Shown here: positions 15,635 through 26,718 of the stretch, one piece after another
How positions within the stretch are numbered: the first letter of the stretch is position 1
How the letters are laid out: the number at the start of each line of letters is the position of its first letter
Source of the DNA: Solwaraspora sp. WMMD1047
Lineage (GTDB): Bacteria; Actinomycetota; Actinomycetes; Mycobacteriales; Micromonosporaceae
Direction of reading: 5' to 3'
Length of the DNA: 64,000 nt
Assembly (NCBI RefSeq): GCF_029626155.1
Contig: NZ_JARUBL010000001.1
Span: forward strand, 1,054,001 to 1,118,000
Program-made: the position numbers and the translations under genes
The notes under the pieces: model-generated
Seen by the model: only the letters and a program-made list of their open reading frames with translations
What the model was told of the DNA's origin: nothing
The model's database searches: none

Positions 15635-16549
15635 ATGCCGCACAAACCACAAAGTCCCAGTCGACGCACAGCATCGACGCTGCTGCGCCTGCTCGCGGTC
15701 ACGCTGCTCGCCGTGCCGGTGGGCGTGATCGCCACGTCGGCTCCCGCCCATGCCGCGACCGAGACCAACTTCTTCAGCGGCACCGTAGCGGCCGGCGCCT
15801 CGAAGGGCTGGGTCTGGAACAACGCCAATCCCCACAACGCCGTCTACAAGGTTGGTCTCTCCCCGGTCGGGGCCAGCACCTCGACCGCGTGCGCGTTCGA
15901 GGTCACCAACGAGTGGTACGAGCGGCTGAACACGGGCGAGCGCAAGTTCCACTTCACGATCAAGAACGTCGGCACGATCGCCTGTGGGACGGACGTCATC
16001 CTCTCCTCGCTCAGTGGGAGCGCCCTCGCCTCCACCGGCGGCGTGGAGCCCTCCGAGGTAACGACTGTCTCCACCCAACTGACCCAGATCGGGCAGGTCT
16101 TCGACATGGGACTGATCGGCCTGCTCCCCAGCGGGGCGACAAGCTCCAACAGCTGCCGGTTCAAGGTGCTGCGCACCTGGTTCCAGCGGGTCCCCCAAGG
16201 GGATGTGGCGCAGCCGGTGTACCTGCGTGCCGAGGTGCAGAACATCGGAAACATCGCCTGCTCGGCCGACGTCCTGAAGGGCGTCACGCCGACACAGAAC
16301 CGACTGAGTCTGCGGACCCTGGGCGCCGGTTCGTCGGTGAGCACCTCCTGGACCAACGCCACCCCCTTGACCGCCACGCATGTCATAAACGTCGAGCCGG
16401 TGGAGCTTGGCTGCACGATGCAGATCACCCGCCACTACTACCGGCAGGTCGTCAACTCCAGCGGATCGACAGTGCGGGAACTGGTACTGACGCTGAAGAA
16501 CATCGGCACGACGCAGTGCTCTGCCCGGCCGTTGCTCTCCCGGATCTGA
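15635..16549 (+). CDS. secreted protein with three two-cysteine repeats
   Basis: A 304-residue exported protein I do not recognise. A signal peptide covers residues 1-40 (cleavage after APAHA). The mature chain is three repeats of about 85 residues, each with two cysteines and no others: C86/C117, C174/C209 and C260/C295. Each repeat has an aromatic pair (NEWYER, RTWFQR, RHYYRQ) and the motif [KQ]N[VI]G...C (IKNVGTIAC, VQNIGNIAC, LKNIGTTQC) near its end. This suggests three immunoglobulin- or jelly-roll-like beta domains, each closed by one disulfide. The ATG at 15635 follows GGAGG. A terminator hairpin follows the stop. Function unknown. Confidence 0.75.
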   Translation: MPHKPQSPSRRTASTLLRLLAVTLLAVPVGVIATSAPAHAATETNFFSGTVAAGASKGWVWNNANPHNAVYKVGLSPVGASTSTACAFEVTNEWYERLNTGERKFHFTIKNVGTIACGTDVILSSLSGSALASTGGVEPSEVTTVSTQLTQIGQVFDMGLIGLLPSGATSSNSCRFKVLRTWFQRVPQGDVAQPVYLRAEVQNIGNIACSADVLKGVTPTQNRLSLRTLGAGSSVSTSWTNATPLTATHVINVEPVELGCTMQITRHYYRQVVNSSGSTVRELVLTLKNIGTTQCSARPLLSRI

Positions 16550-16555
16550 CCGGCG

Positions 16556-16586
16556 GCGTCCGGCCGGGCTGGTCCCGGCCGGACGC
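16556..16586. terminator. 13-bp hairpin terminator
   Basis: Perfect arms GCGTCCGGCCGGG (16556-16568) and its complement (16574-16586) with a CTGGT loop, 7 bp after the secreted-protein stop and between two convergent genes. Confidence 0.8.
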
Positions 16587-16611
16587 TCCCCAGCGCGCCC
16601 GCGGCCACAGC

Positions 16612-17367
16612 TCAGCCGGCCGGACTTGGTTGGGCTGCCTCCGTGGGCGCGTACCTGCGGGGATAGGGAACTGTCCTGGTGCTGGTGGCGGATTCCTCGC
16701 TATCCGAATGGTGTTCTTGCAGGTAGCGGGCGATGCCGTAGAGGAAGCTGACGATGCCGAGCATCTCCAGCAGTTCCTCGACCGCGGCGCTGAGCGCGTA
16801 CGCCATCGAGTCGTAGCCTGGGCCGGAGTCCCAGAGCACGCTGCCGACCACCTCCATGCCGATCGCCCCGCCCACGTACAGCCCGCCGCCCAGCAACACC
16901 AGCGTGCGCACCCGGGACGGCAGGTGGCCGACGAAGCGCAGGTAGGCCAGGGCCAGGATGACCACCAGCGGGGCGGCCACCAGGATCCAGGAGAGATAGA
17001 GCACGCCGGACAGGTCGAACGTGTCGCGCAGCGTGTTCGCGGCCTCGTGCACCTGGGCGGCCTCGTCCACCGCCAGGAAGGTGAAGACCGCGGCGAGCAG
17101 CTTCCAGTGCCGGTCGTAGCGGACGGCGATGGTCCCGATGTGCCACAGCACCAGCGCGCTGACCATCAACAGGGTGGACGAGAACCAGGTCGGCAGGTTG
17201 TGCTCCTGGTCCACGTCGAAGAACGCGTACAGCCAGTCGAAGTGCGGGAACGGTTCGGCGCCCACCCGGCGGTGCACGACGTTGACGACGAGGCTGAGAA
17301 CGTGCAGTGCGGCGACCATCCCCAGCAGCAGCCGCAGCAACCGCCGGGCCGGGATGGTCAGCCTCAT
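16612..17367 (-). CDS. six-helix membrane protein of unknown function
   Basis: A 251-residue integral membrane protein with about six helices. The first follows a basic N-terminus (LLRLLLGMVAALHVLSLVVN), and the last lies before a polar C-terminal tail of 35 residues. Conserved-looking loops include FDVDQEHNLPTWFSS and the membrane-edge FLAVDEAAQVHEAAN, whose acidic and histidine residues could bind a metal. AVEELLEML before the last helix may be a second such site. I cannot name the family with confidence. No ribosome binding site is clear upstream of the ATG at 17367; instead an AT-rich palindrome lies 9-29 bp ahead of it. Confidence 0.7.
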   Translation of the reverse strand: MRLTIPARRLLRLLLGMVAALHVLSLVVNVVHRRVGAEPFPHFDWLYAFFDVDQEHNLPTWFSSTLLMVSALVLWHIGTIAVRYDRHWKLLAAVFTFLAVDEAAQVHEAANTLRDTFDLSGVLYLSWILVAAPLVVILALAYLRFVGHLPSRVRTLVLLGGGLYVGGAIGMEVVGSVLWDSGPGYDSMAYALSAAVEELLEMLGIVSFLYGIARYLQEHHSDSEESATSTRTVPYPRRYAPTEAAQPSPAG

Positions 17368-17375
17368 GAGCTGGC

Positions 17376-17396
17376 AAAATGTTGATCAAACATTTT
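17376..17396. promoter_or_regulatory. AT-rich 8-bp palindrome upstream of the membrane gene
   Basis: AAAATGTT (17376-17383) and AACATTTT (17389-17396) around GATCA. Such AT-rich symmetry is rare in this GC-rich DNA. Its distance from the start at 17367 suits an operator overlapping a promoter of the minus-strand gene, and it could also affect the divergent gene at 17472. Confidence 0.5.
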
Positions 17397-17471
17397 CAGA
17401 AGGTAGCCGACGGGTGCGGGAAGTGCAGCCGGGAGACGCCGGTGCGCGACACCGTGGCCGAGGTGTGACCT

Positions 17472-19475
<2,004 letters not shown>

Positions 19476-19487
19476 GCTGTCGCCGTC

Positions 19488-20651
19488 ATGGATAGCCGTA
19501 CCGGTCTGCCCGTTGTCGGCATGGTGGGGGGCGGGCAGTTGGCCCGGATGACCCACCAGGCCGCGATCGCCCTCGGCCAGTCGCTGCGCGTGCTGGCGCT
19601 CACCCCGGAGGACGGGGCCGCGCTGGTCGCCGCCGACGTCCGGTACGGCGAGCACACCGACCTGGCCGCCCTGCGGATGTTCGCGAAGGGCTGCGACGTG
19701 GTCACCTTCGACCACGAGCACGTGCCGGCCGGTCACCTGCGCGCGCTCGCCGCCGACGGGGTCGCCCTGTATCCCGGGCCGGACGCGCTGCGGTACGCCC
19801 AGGACAAGCGGGCGATGCGGGAGAGGCTGGCGGCCCTCGGCGCGCCGGTGCCCCGGTGGCGGCCGGTCACCGAACCGGCCGACGTCTGCGCGTTCGGTGC
19901 CGAGGTGGGCTGGCCGGTGGTGGTGAAGGCCGCCCGGGGCGGCTACGACGGCCGCGGCGTCTGGTTCGTCGCCGGGCCCGGTCCGGCCACCGAGCAGGTG
20001 ACCACCCTGCTGGCCGGGGGCACCCCGCTGATCGTGGAGGAGGCGGTGCCGCTGCGCCGCGAGCTGGCGGTGCAGGTGGCCCGCTCGCCGTTCGGGCAGG
20101 TCGCCGCGTACCCGGTGGTGGAGACCGTGCAGCGGGACGGGATCTGCGTGGAGGTGCTGGCGCCGGCGCCGGCGCTGGCCGAGGAGCTGGCGCTGCGCGC
20201 GCAGCGGCTCGCCATCGACCTCGCCACCGAGCTCGGCGTGGTCGGCCTGCTGGCGGTGGAGCTGTTCGAGACCACCGACGACGGCGGGCTGGTCGTCAAC
20301 GAGTTGGCGATGCGGCCGCACAACTCCGGGCACTGGACGATCGAGGGGGCGCGGACCTCCCAGTTCGAGCAGCACCTGCGGGCGGTGCTCGACTACCCGA
20401 TGGGCGACACCTCGCTCACCGCGCCGGCCGTGGTGATGGCGAACGTGCTCGGCGGCGCCGACGGCGGGATGTCCATCGACGAGCGGCTGCACCACCTGTT
20501 CGCCGAGGAGCCGGGCGCCAAGGTGCACCTGTACGGCAAGCAGGTCCGGCCCGGCCGCAAGATCGGGCACGTCACGGTGCTCGGTGACGACCTGGCATCG
20601 GTACGGGACCGGGCGGTCCGCTCGGCCCGGTGGCTGCGGGAGGGCAGATGA
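19488..20651 (+). CDS. purK: 5-(carboxyamino)imidazole ribonucleotide synthase
   Basis: An ATP-grasp enzyme of 387 residues that makes N5-CAIR from AIR, bicarbonate and ATP in purine synthesis. The N-terminal dinucleotide-like motif is [18 protein letters not shown], and the ATP-grasp core includes [27 protein letters not shown] and [24 protein letters not shown] box 9 bp before the ATG may be a leaderless promoter. Its stop overlaps the purE start by 4 bp. Confidence 0.94.
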   Translation: MDSRTGLPVVGMVGGGQLARMTHQAAIALGQSLRVLALTPEDGAALVAADVRYGEHTDLAALRMFAKGCDVVTFDHEHVPAGHLRALAADGVALYPGPDALRYAQDKRAMRERLAALGAPVPRWRPVTEPADVCAFGAEVGWPVVVKAARGGYDGRGVWFVAGPGPATEQVTTLLAGGTPLIVEEAVPLRRELAVQVARSPFGQVAAYPVVETVQRDGICVEVLAPAPALAEELALRAQRLAIDLATELGVVGLLAVELFETTDDGGLVVNELAMRPHNSGHWTIEGARTSQFEQHLRAVLDYPMGDTSLTAPAVVMANVLGGADGGMSIDERLHHLFAEEPGAKVHLYGKQVRPGRKIGHVTVLGDDLASVRDRAVRSARWLREGR

Positions 20652-21142
20652 CCGCCCAGGTCGGCGTGATCATGGGGAGCGACTCGGACTGGCCGACCAT
20701 GCGGGCGGCGGCCGAGGCGCTCGACGAGTTCGAGGTGGGCTACGAGGTCGGCGTCGTCTCGGCGCACCGCACCCCGACCAAAATGATCGGGTACGCGCAG
20801 ACCGCCGCCGACCGCGGCCTGCAGGTGATCATCGCCGGGGCCGGCGGCGCCGCGCACCTGCCGGGCATGGTCGCCTCGGCCACCCCGCTGCCGGTGATCG
20901 GCGTCCCGGTGCCGCTGAAACACCTGGACGGGATGGATTCGCTGCTCTCCATCGTGCAGATGCCCGCCGGGGTGCCGGTGGCGACCGTGTCGATCGGCGG
21001 CGCCCGCAACGCCGGACTGCTCGCCGTGCGGATTCTCGCCGCCAGCGATCCGGCCCTGCGGGACCGGATGTCGGCCTTCCAGGCCGCGCTGGCGGACCTG
21101 GTCGCCGAGAAGGACAAGGCGCTGCGCGCCACCCTGACCTGA
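20648..21142 (+). CDS. purE: 5-(carboxyamino)imidazole ribonucleotide mutase
   Basis: A 164-residue mutase moving the carboxylate of N5-CAIR to C4, the step after PurK. Family marks are [10 protein letters not shown], the substrate-phosphate loop [24 protein letters not shown] and [16 protein letters not shown]. The ATG at 20648 shares four bases with the purK stop, so translation is coupled and the two proteins are made in step. Confidence 0.95.
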   Translation: MTAQVGVIMGSDSDWPTMRAAAEALDEFEVGYEVGVVSAHRTPTKMIGYAQTAADRGLQVIIAGAGGAAHLPGMVASATPLPVIGVPVPLKHLDGMDSLLSIVQMPAGVPVATVSIGGARNAGLLAVRILAASDPALRDRMSAFQAALADLVAEKDKALRATLT

Positions 21143-21211
21143 CCGGCGCGGTGCGCTGACCGGGCGCGACGCTGCGGCCCTGGCGCGACGGCCAGCCTGA
21201 CCGGGACCGGC

Positions 21212-21238
21212 GCCGCCGGGCGGTTGAGCCCGGGCGGC
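21212..21238. terminator. hairpin between purE and the large membrane gene
   Basis: Arms GCCGCCGGGC (21212-21221) and GCCCGGGCGGC (21228-21238) pair with one bulged base and a six-base loop. It ends at the stop codon of the convergent gene. Confidence 0.5.
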
Positions 21239-24200
21239 TCAGCGCATGCTGCGGACCGCCCGGTTCCACTCCTGGGTGCGGCGGCGGCTCTCGTTGCTGG
21301 CACCGAGCAGCAGCAGCACCAGGCCGACCGGGATCAGCACCAGCCACGGCCCGAACGCGGTGAGCAGGGTGAGCGTGGCGATCACCGTGACCACCGAGCC
21401 GATGATCACCGGCGCCTGCTGCTGCCAGTTGGAACCGACGATCAGGGTGGCCACCCCGCCGAGCAGCAGCAGCACCTGACGCACGTTGCCGCCGTCGCCG
21501 AGCACCACGATCACCAGGGTGGGCAGCAGCGCCGCCACCAGCGCCGGCCCGTACGCCACCCAGCTGCTCAGATCCGGCCGGTGGCGCAGCTCCAACACCC
21601 CGACCAGCAGCGCCAGCGCCGCGAACGGCAGCGTGTACGCCTCCGGCAGCGCCACGTCGGCGACCCGCATCAGCAGCCACCAGGCGCTGATCTCGCAGGC
21701 CACCGCCAGCCAGAACATGGTGCGCCGTTCGACCGGGCCGCGACCGCGCCGGGTCGCCGCCACTCCGAGCACCGCGCCCCAGGCGGCCAGCAGCGCGGCG
21801 ATGTGCCGGGGCGAGTCGTAGGCCAGCGCGGCGGCGATGAGCGCCGCCGCGTACCCGCTCCACTCGACGGTGGCCGCCTCGCGGCCCGCCTCCGGATGCC
21901 GCAGCCGGGGCAGCGTGGCCGACCCGAGCAGCAGCACCGCCCCGACCGCCAACACACCGAACGCGGACCAGACCGGGGCCAGCCCGACGACCAGGCCGGT
22001 GGTCAGCACCAGGAGCTGCGCCATGATCGAGGCGAACAGCCAGCCGAGGATCCGGGCCGCCTGGCTCCGGCCGGCGAGCGCGGCCACCGCACCGACGCCG
22101 ACCGCCCCGCCGAGGGTGAAGAGCGTGAGCGGCCGGGTCGCCAGGCTGCCGGCCAGGCCGGCGCCGCCCGCCGCGAGGCCGATCGCGAAGACCAGCACCC
22201 GGGCGGTCCGCAGCGACCGGGCCCGCTCGACGGCCGGCGGCGGCGGGGTGAGGGCCAGCCCGAGCATGGCGAGGGTGAAGACGCTGAGCGCCGCCATGGT
22301 GCTGGTCGGCCAGCCCAGCCCGAGCGAGGTCGGGGCGATCAGCAGGGTGATCGCGGCGCCGGGCAGCACCACCGGTACGGCGCGGGCCGGCCGGCCGCCG
22401 CTGAAGCCGGTCGCGGCGAGCGCGGCGGCGACGGTGAGCAGCAGCGCGGTCAGCACGTTCGAGCCGCTGACGGTCTCGGCCGGCGGTTCGATCAGGGCGG
22501 CCGGCGGCCCCTGCCAGATCCGGCCGAGCGTGCGGTACGGGTCGACGAGCGCGGCGACCAGCGCGGGCGCCACGGCCGCCACGGCGAGCACGGTCGGCAG
22601 GGCGGCGGCGGCCATCGCCCCGACGGCCGGGTTCACCGCCCACCGGCCGCCGGGCGGTGACTCGGGCATCCGCCGGACGCCGCCGAGCATCGTCGGCCAG
22701 CGGCGGATCGCGGGGCCGCGGACGCCGGGCGGCGGGGTCGCCGAGCGGATCAGCTCGGCGAGCACACCGAGCAGCGCCGCAGCGGCCGCGTACACGCCCC
22801 AGGGCAGGCCGGTCGGGAGCGCGGCGAGCGCGGTCCCGGTCGCGCCGCCGACCACCCCGACCGTCCCGTACGCCAGGTATTGCGGGACCTGCCGGCGGGC
22901 CACCGCCAGCAGGGCGACGCCGAGGCTCGCGCCGGCCAGCGCGCTGCCGAGCACCACCTCGGCCGGCCAGCCCAGCTCGGCGGCGAACGCGGCGAGCGCA
23001 CCGGGCAGGGCGAGCAGCGCCCCGCCGGTGGCGGCCCCGCCGATCTGGGCCAGGTGCGGCGGCAGTGGGGTCGGCTCCGGGCCGGTGGCGGCCGGCGGTG
23101 CCCAGTCGGGTTCGCCGGCCGGCTCCGCCGCGGTGGTGACGCCTACGGTCGGCACCGCACCCAGGTTGGTCAGCACCCGGGCCAGGCCGGCGACGACCAC
23201 GCCGACCAGGGTCACCACGGCGAGCGCGGCGGCGGTGGTCCAGGGCCGAACCAGGCTGGCGCCGACCGCGTGCAGTGCCACTGCGGCGGCCACGGTGGCC
23301 CGGGCCAGCCCGGCACGGGGATCGGCGGCGGCGACCGAGGCCACCCCGTACCCGGTGGCGACGGCGCCGCCGACCACGATCGGCGACCACCAGGGCAGGC
23401 CGAGCGCGGCGGGGGTGCCGATGGTGGCCAGCCCGACGCAGACGGCCGCCACGTCGTAGCCCCACGGGCGGGGCAGCACGATCGCGGCGGCGATCGCGAG
23501 CAGCACCAGCGCGACCGGCGCCTGCCAGGCGCCCTCGGCCGGGCCGGCGGGCCAGGAGTTCAGGTCGGCCGCCCAGATCCGCCCGGGGGTGGCCAGCACC
23601 CGCAGCCCGCCACTCAGGGCGGTCCAGCCGGCGATCACGGCGACCACGGCGCCGCTGACGGCGGCGCCGAGGATCGGGCCGCGCCGCCAGTCCGCCGGCA
23701 TGGTCCGGATACCCACCGCGACCACCATGATCAGGAAAGCGGCGGCGGCGATCTCAGCCCCCGGCACCAGGATGGTGGCGATCCGGGCGAGGGTGGCCAC
23801 CAGCGCGGCGGTCGCCGCGGCGGCGGCGAAGTCCGAGCCGTCGAGCAGCCGGTCGGCACGCCGGCCGGCGTCGATCGACGGCGCGAGGAACAGCAGCGCC
23901 GCGGCCACCAGCAGCATCGCCGCGACCCAGACGTCGGTGAAGGTGGCGCCCGGCGCGCCGAACGCGGCGGCGGTCACCGCGAGCGCCCCGAGGCCGGTGC
24001 CGACCGCGAGCGGCGGGCTGATGTGGCGCTTCGAGACCTGTAGGAGGGCCGCGTAGCAGACGGTCACGCAGACGGCGAGGAAGGCGGCGGCGAGCACCGG
24101 CTCGGTGGCCTCCCGGATGCTGTTCGCGGTCGGCGTGGGGTCGAAGGGCAGGGCAGAGGCGACGAACGCGGCCACCGCGCCGGGCAGCGCGAAGGCGGCG

Positions 24201-26569
24201 CCACCGGCCGCCCAGTCGGGGATCGTCGGGTCGGCCGGCAGGCTGGGCAGCAGCCGGGGAGCGAGCGCGATCAGCACGCCGGCCGCGGCGAGGGCGGTGA
24301 GCACCGCGGCGTTGAGCCCGGGACGCGCCGCCGAGGCGCCGGCCCCGGCCAGCCCGACCAGCGCGGCGCCGATCGCGTGGGCGAGCGCGGCCCGCCGGGT
24401 CCGGGCGGTCAGCCCGACGGCGGCGATCCCGATCGCGGCCAGCACCGGCGGCCAGGGTGCGACCCGCCAGTCGAGGCCGAACGAGGCCGGCAACGCGAGC
24501 GCGGTAAGCGCGGCGCCGGCCACCGCGAACTCGCGTCGCATCTCGGCCGGCAGGGAGAGCACGGCGGCGATGGTGAGCAGGAAGGTGGTGGCGGCGAGCT
24601 GCCAGGCCGCCGGGCCGACGGCGGCGGCGAGGGTGGCCTGGTGGTCGACCAGATCGGCGTGCCAGACCGGCAGGGCGGCCCGGACCGGGGCGAACGCGGC
24701 GCGCAGCGCACCGCCGGAGACCACGATGCCGATCACCACCAGCGCGGCGGCGGAGGCGAGTTGCGGTCCGCGCCGGGCGGCCTCCGGGACCGCGCGTACG
24801 CCGAGCCCGGCCAGCGCGATCACGGCGGCGATCAGCAGCAGCGCCCGGCCGGGCAGGGCGACCGCGGCGACCCGGCCGGCCGCGCCGATCACCGCCAGAG
24901 TGAAGACACCGGCGGCGATGTCCGGCAGCGGCGGGGTGCGGACCGCCAGCGCGCCGGCGAGGCCGACCGCGGCGGCGAGCAGCATGGCCAGCCCGGCCCC
25001 GGCGGCGGCCGGCACGGTGGCGGCGGCCAGCAGCGCGACGACGGCGAACCCGAGCGCGGCCAGCACGGTGATGCCGTGCAGCAGCACGATCAGCTCGCGC
25101 AGCCAGGGGGTCGGTGCCGGGGCGGCCACCCCGACCGGGTCCGGCCGGCCGGGTTCGACGGTGACCACGGCGTCGGCCTCCTCCGGCGCCGTCTCCGGCC
25201 GCTCCGCGCCGTCGGGGTCGACCCCGTCCGGGCGTCGGTCCCGGCCCGCGCGGCGGTCCGGGTCGGGATGGCGGTCGGGGTCGGGGTCGGCGCGGTGGTC
25301 GCGGCCGGTGGCCGGTGCGTCGAGGTCGAGGTCGACGGCGTGATCGGCGCCGGCCGCCGGGCCCCGGAAGCCCGGGAAGCGGCGGCCGGTGGCTCCGGCG
25401 CGGTCGGGCGGCGCGGGGGCCGGCGGGACCAGCGGGGCCGGCGGCGTCAGCCGGCCCTGGGCCAGCTGCCAGCCGAGGAACAGGTCCAGGGCGGCGACCA
25501 CGGCGAGCACCACGGTCCAGCCGGTCGCCCCGCTGATCCAGTCGTAGGCGAGCAGCGGCACGACCGGCTGGGCGGCGAGCACGGCGGCGTAGCGGGGCGC
25601 GTTCAGACCGGTGGCGCCCGCGTACGCGATCGCCACGCCGACAGTTATCAGGCAGATGATGCCGCCGAAGACGGCCCCGGAGAGACCGCTGGACCAGACC
25701 CGGTCGACCGTCCAGACCGCGTACCCGGTCAGCGGCACCAGGAGCAGGCCGACCGCGGCGACCGTCTCGGCGGTGGAGGTGAGCCCCCGGCGGGCGACCA
25801 CCGGTGCCCCGGCGAGCATCAACGCGGTGGCGGCGACCAGGATCGACACCCGGCCGAGGTCACCGAGTGAGCTGATCGCGACGGCCGCGAAGACCACGGC
25901 CGCGACGCCGAGCAGCAGCGCGCCGAGGCCGAGGAGGATGTTCTGCACCTCGCGGGAGGAGGCCTCCGGTGGATGCGCGGCCGGTCCGGGCGGCTGCCGC
26001 CAGCTCTCGTCGGGCTGCCAGTCGCGGTCCGGCTGCCACTCCTCGTCGGGCTGCCAGTCGTCGTCGGCCCGCCACTCCGGCTGGTCCGTCCCGGCCGGCC
26101 GCCGGGCCTCGTCCGACCGGCGCGGCCGGTCCGGCCCGGTGGTGCCGTTACCCGGGTCGCCGGGCGGCGGCGCCGGGGGGTGGTCCGGGCCGCCGGTCTT
26201 GCCCTGTCGGGGCACCCGCGGTGGGGCCGTGCCGGGCGGTGCCCCGGGAGTTGTCGCTCCCGGGGCACCCGCCGTCGGTGGCCGTTGGCCGGCCCGGCGG
26301 CGCAGCACCCGGCGGGGTTTGGTCGCCTGCTTGCGCCGCTGCTCGTTCGCGTGCGCCAGGATGTCCCGCTGGAAGAGCGCGGCCTGCATCTTCGCCGCGA
26401 TCTGCTTCTGCTCCTTGGCGATGGCGACGTCGCGGGCCTTCATCTCCGCGATCGAGCGTTCGATCCGGGCCAGGTCGTCCTGCCAGTCGGTCTGTTCGGC
26501 CCCGCACCGCGGGCAGCGTGGTCCGGCGGACATCGTCCGGCCGCACGAGGAGCACTTGGTCGTACTCAT
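21239..26569 (-). CDS. giant polytopic membrane protein with N-terminal zinc ribbon
   Basis: A 1,776-residue protein of the type annotated in Streptomyces as SCO7613 C-terminal-domain membrane protein. The N-terminus is a zinc ribbon (CSSCGRT and CPRCGAE), followed by a coiled coil to about residue 85 (ERSIAEMKARDVAIAKEQKQ) and a charged proline-rich linker to about 200 with repeated D-W-Q-P-D-E units. The rest is dozens of hydrophobic helices in loosely repeated blocks, interrupted near residues 420-470 by an acidic linker. There is no transporter or enzyme motif. The ATG at 26569 follows GAGGGGGTG and removes ten residues of a longer frame. It is transcribed away from ugd. Function is unknown. 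Confidence 0.85.
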   Translation of the reverse strand: MSTTKCSSCGRTMSAGPRCPRCGAEQTDWQDDLARIERSIAEMKARDVAIAKEQKQIAAKMQAALFQRDILAHANEQRRKQATKPRRVLRRRAGQRPPTAGAPGATTPGAPPGTAPPRVPRQGKTGGPDHPPAPPPGDPGNGTTGPDRPRRSDEARRPAGTDQPEWRADDDWQPDEEWQPDRDWQPDESWRQPPGPAAHPPEASSREVQNILLGLGALLLGVAAVVFAAVAISSLGDLGRVSILVAATALMLAGAPVVARRGLTSTAETVAAVGLLLVPLTGYAVWTVDRVWSSGLSGAVFGGIICLITVGVAIAYAGATGLNAPRYAAVLAAQPVVPLLAYDWISGATGWTVVLAVVAALDLFLGWQLAQGRLTPPAPLVPPAPAPPDRAGATGRRFPGFRGPAAGADHAVDLDLDAPATGRDHRADPDPDRHPDPDRRAGRDRRPDGVDPDGAERPETAPEEADAVVTVEPGRPDPVGVAAPAPTPWLRELIVLLHGITVLAALGFAVVALLAAATVPAAAGAGLAMLLAAAVGLAGALAVRTPPLPDIAAGVFTLAVIGAAGRVAAVALPGRALLLIAAVIALAGLGVRAVPEAARRGPQLASAAALVVIGIVVSGGALRAAFAPVRAALPVWHADLVDHQATLAAAVGPAAWQLAATTFLLTIAAVLSLPAEMRREFAVAGAALTALALPASFGLDWRVAPWPPVLAAIGIAAVGLTARTRRAALAHAIGAALVGLAGAGASAARPGLNAAVLTALAAAGVLIALAPRLLPSLPADPTIPDWAAGGAAFALPGAVAAFVASALPFDPTPTANSIREATEPVLAAAFLAVCVTVCYAALLQVSKRHISPPLAVGTGLGALAVTAAAFGAPGATFTDVWVAAMLLVAAALLFLAPSIDAGRRADRLLDGSDFAAAAATAALVATLARIATILVPGAEIAAAAFLIMVVAVGIRTMPADWRRGPILGAAVSGAVVAVIAGWTALSGGLRVLATPGRIWAADLNSWPAGPAEGAWQAPVALVLLAIAAAIVLPRPWGYDVAAVCVGLATIGTPAALGLPWWSPIVVGGAVATGYGVASVAAADPRAGLARATVAAAVALHAVGASLVRPWTTAAALAVVTLVGVVVAGLARVLTNLGAVPTVGVTTAAEPAGEPDWAPPAATGPEPTPLPPHLAQIGGAATGGALLALPGALAAFAAELGWPAEVVLGSALAGASLGVALLAVARRQVPQYLAYGTVGVVGGATGTALAALPTGLPWGVYAAAAALLGVLAELIRSATPPPGVRGPAIRRWPTMLGGVRRMPESPPGGRWAVNPAVGAMAAAALPTVLAVAAVAPALVAALVDPYRTLGRIWQGPPAALIEPPAETVSGSNVLTALLLTVAAALAATGFSGGRPARAVPVVLPGAAITLLIAPTSLGLGWPTSTMAALSVFTLAMLGLALTPPPPAVERARSLRTARVLVFAIGLAAGGAGLAGSLATRPLTLFTLGGAVGVGAVAALAGRSQAARILGWLFASIMAQLLVLTTGLVVGLAPVWSAFGVLAVGAVLLLGSATLPRLRHPEAGREAATVEWSGYAAALIAAALAYDSPRHIAALLAAWGAVLGVAATRRGRGPVERRTMFWLAVACEISAWWLLMRVADVALPEAYTLPFAALALLVGVLELRHRPDLSSWVAYGPALVAALLPTLVIVVLGDGGNVRQVLLLLGGVATLIVGSNWQQQAPVIIGSVVTVIATLTLLTAFGPWLVLIPVGLVLLLLGASNESRRRTQEWNRAVRSMR

Positions 26570-26674
26570 GGCACCCCCTCCAGCCGCCGAGCCCGGCATT
26601 GTGGACTCAAGGGAAGCATGCCCAAACGAGGCAACACTTGAACAGTCCCCGGCTGAGGGAGATCGCGGGCAGTT

Positions 26675-26707
26675 TTCGGCAGAATCAGGCGTTCGGCAGA
26701 ATCAGGC
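26675..26707. repeat. two 16-bp direct repeats
   Basis: TTCGGCAGAATCAGGC occurs at 26675-26690 and again at 26692-26707, just downstream of the UDP-glucose dehydrogenase stop. Flanking GTTTTC and GAAAAC could pair around them, so this may be part of a terminator. Confidence 0.6.
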
Positions 26708-26718
26708 CGGAAAACGGC

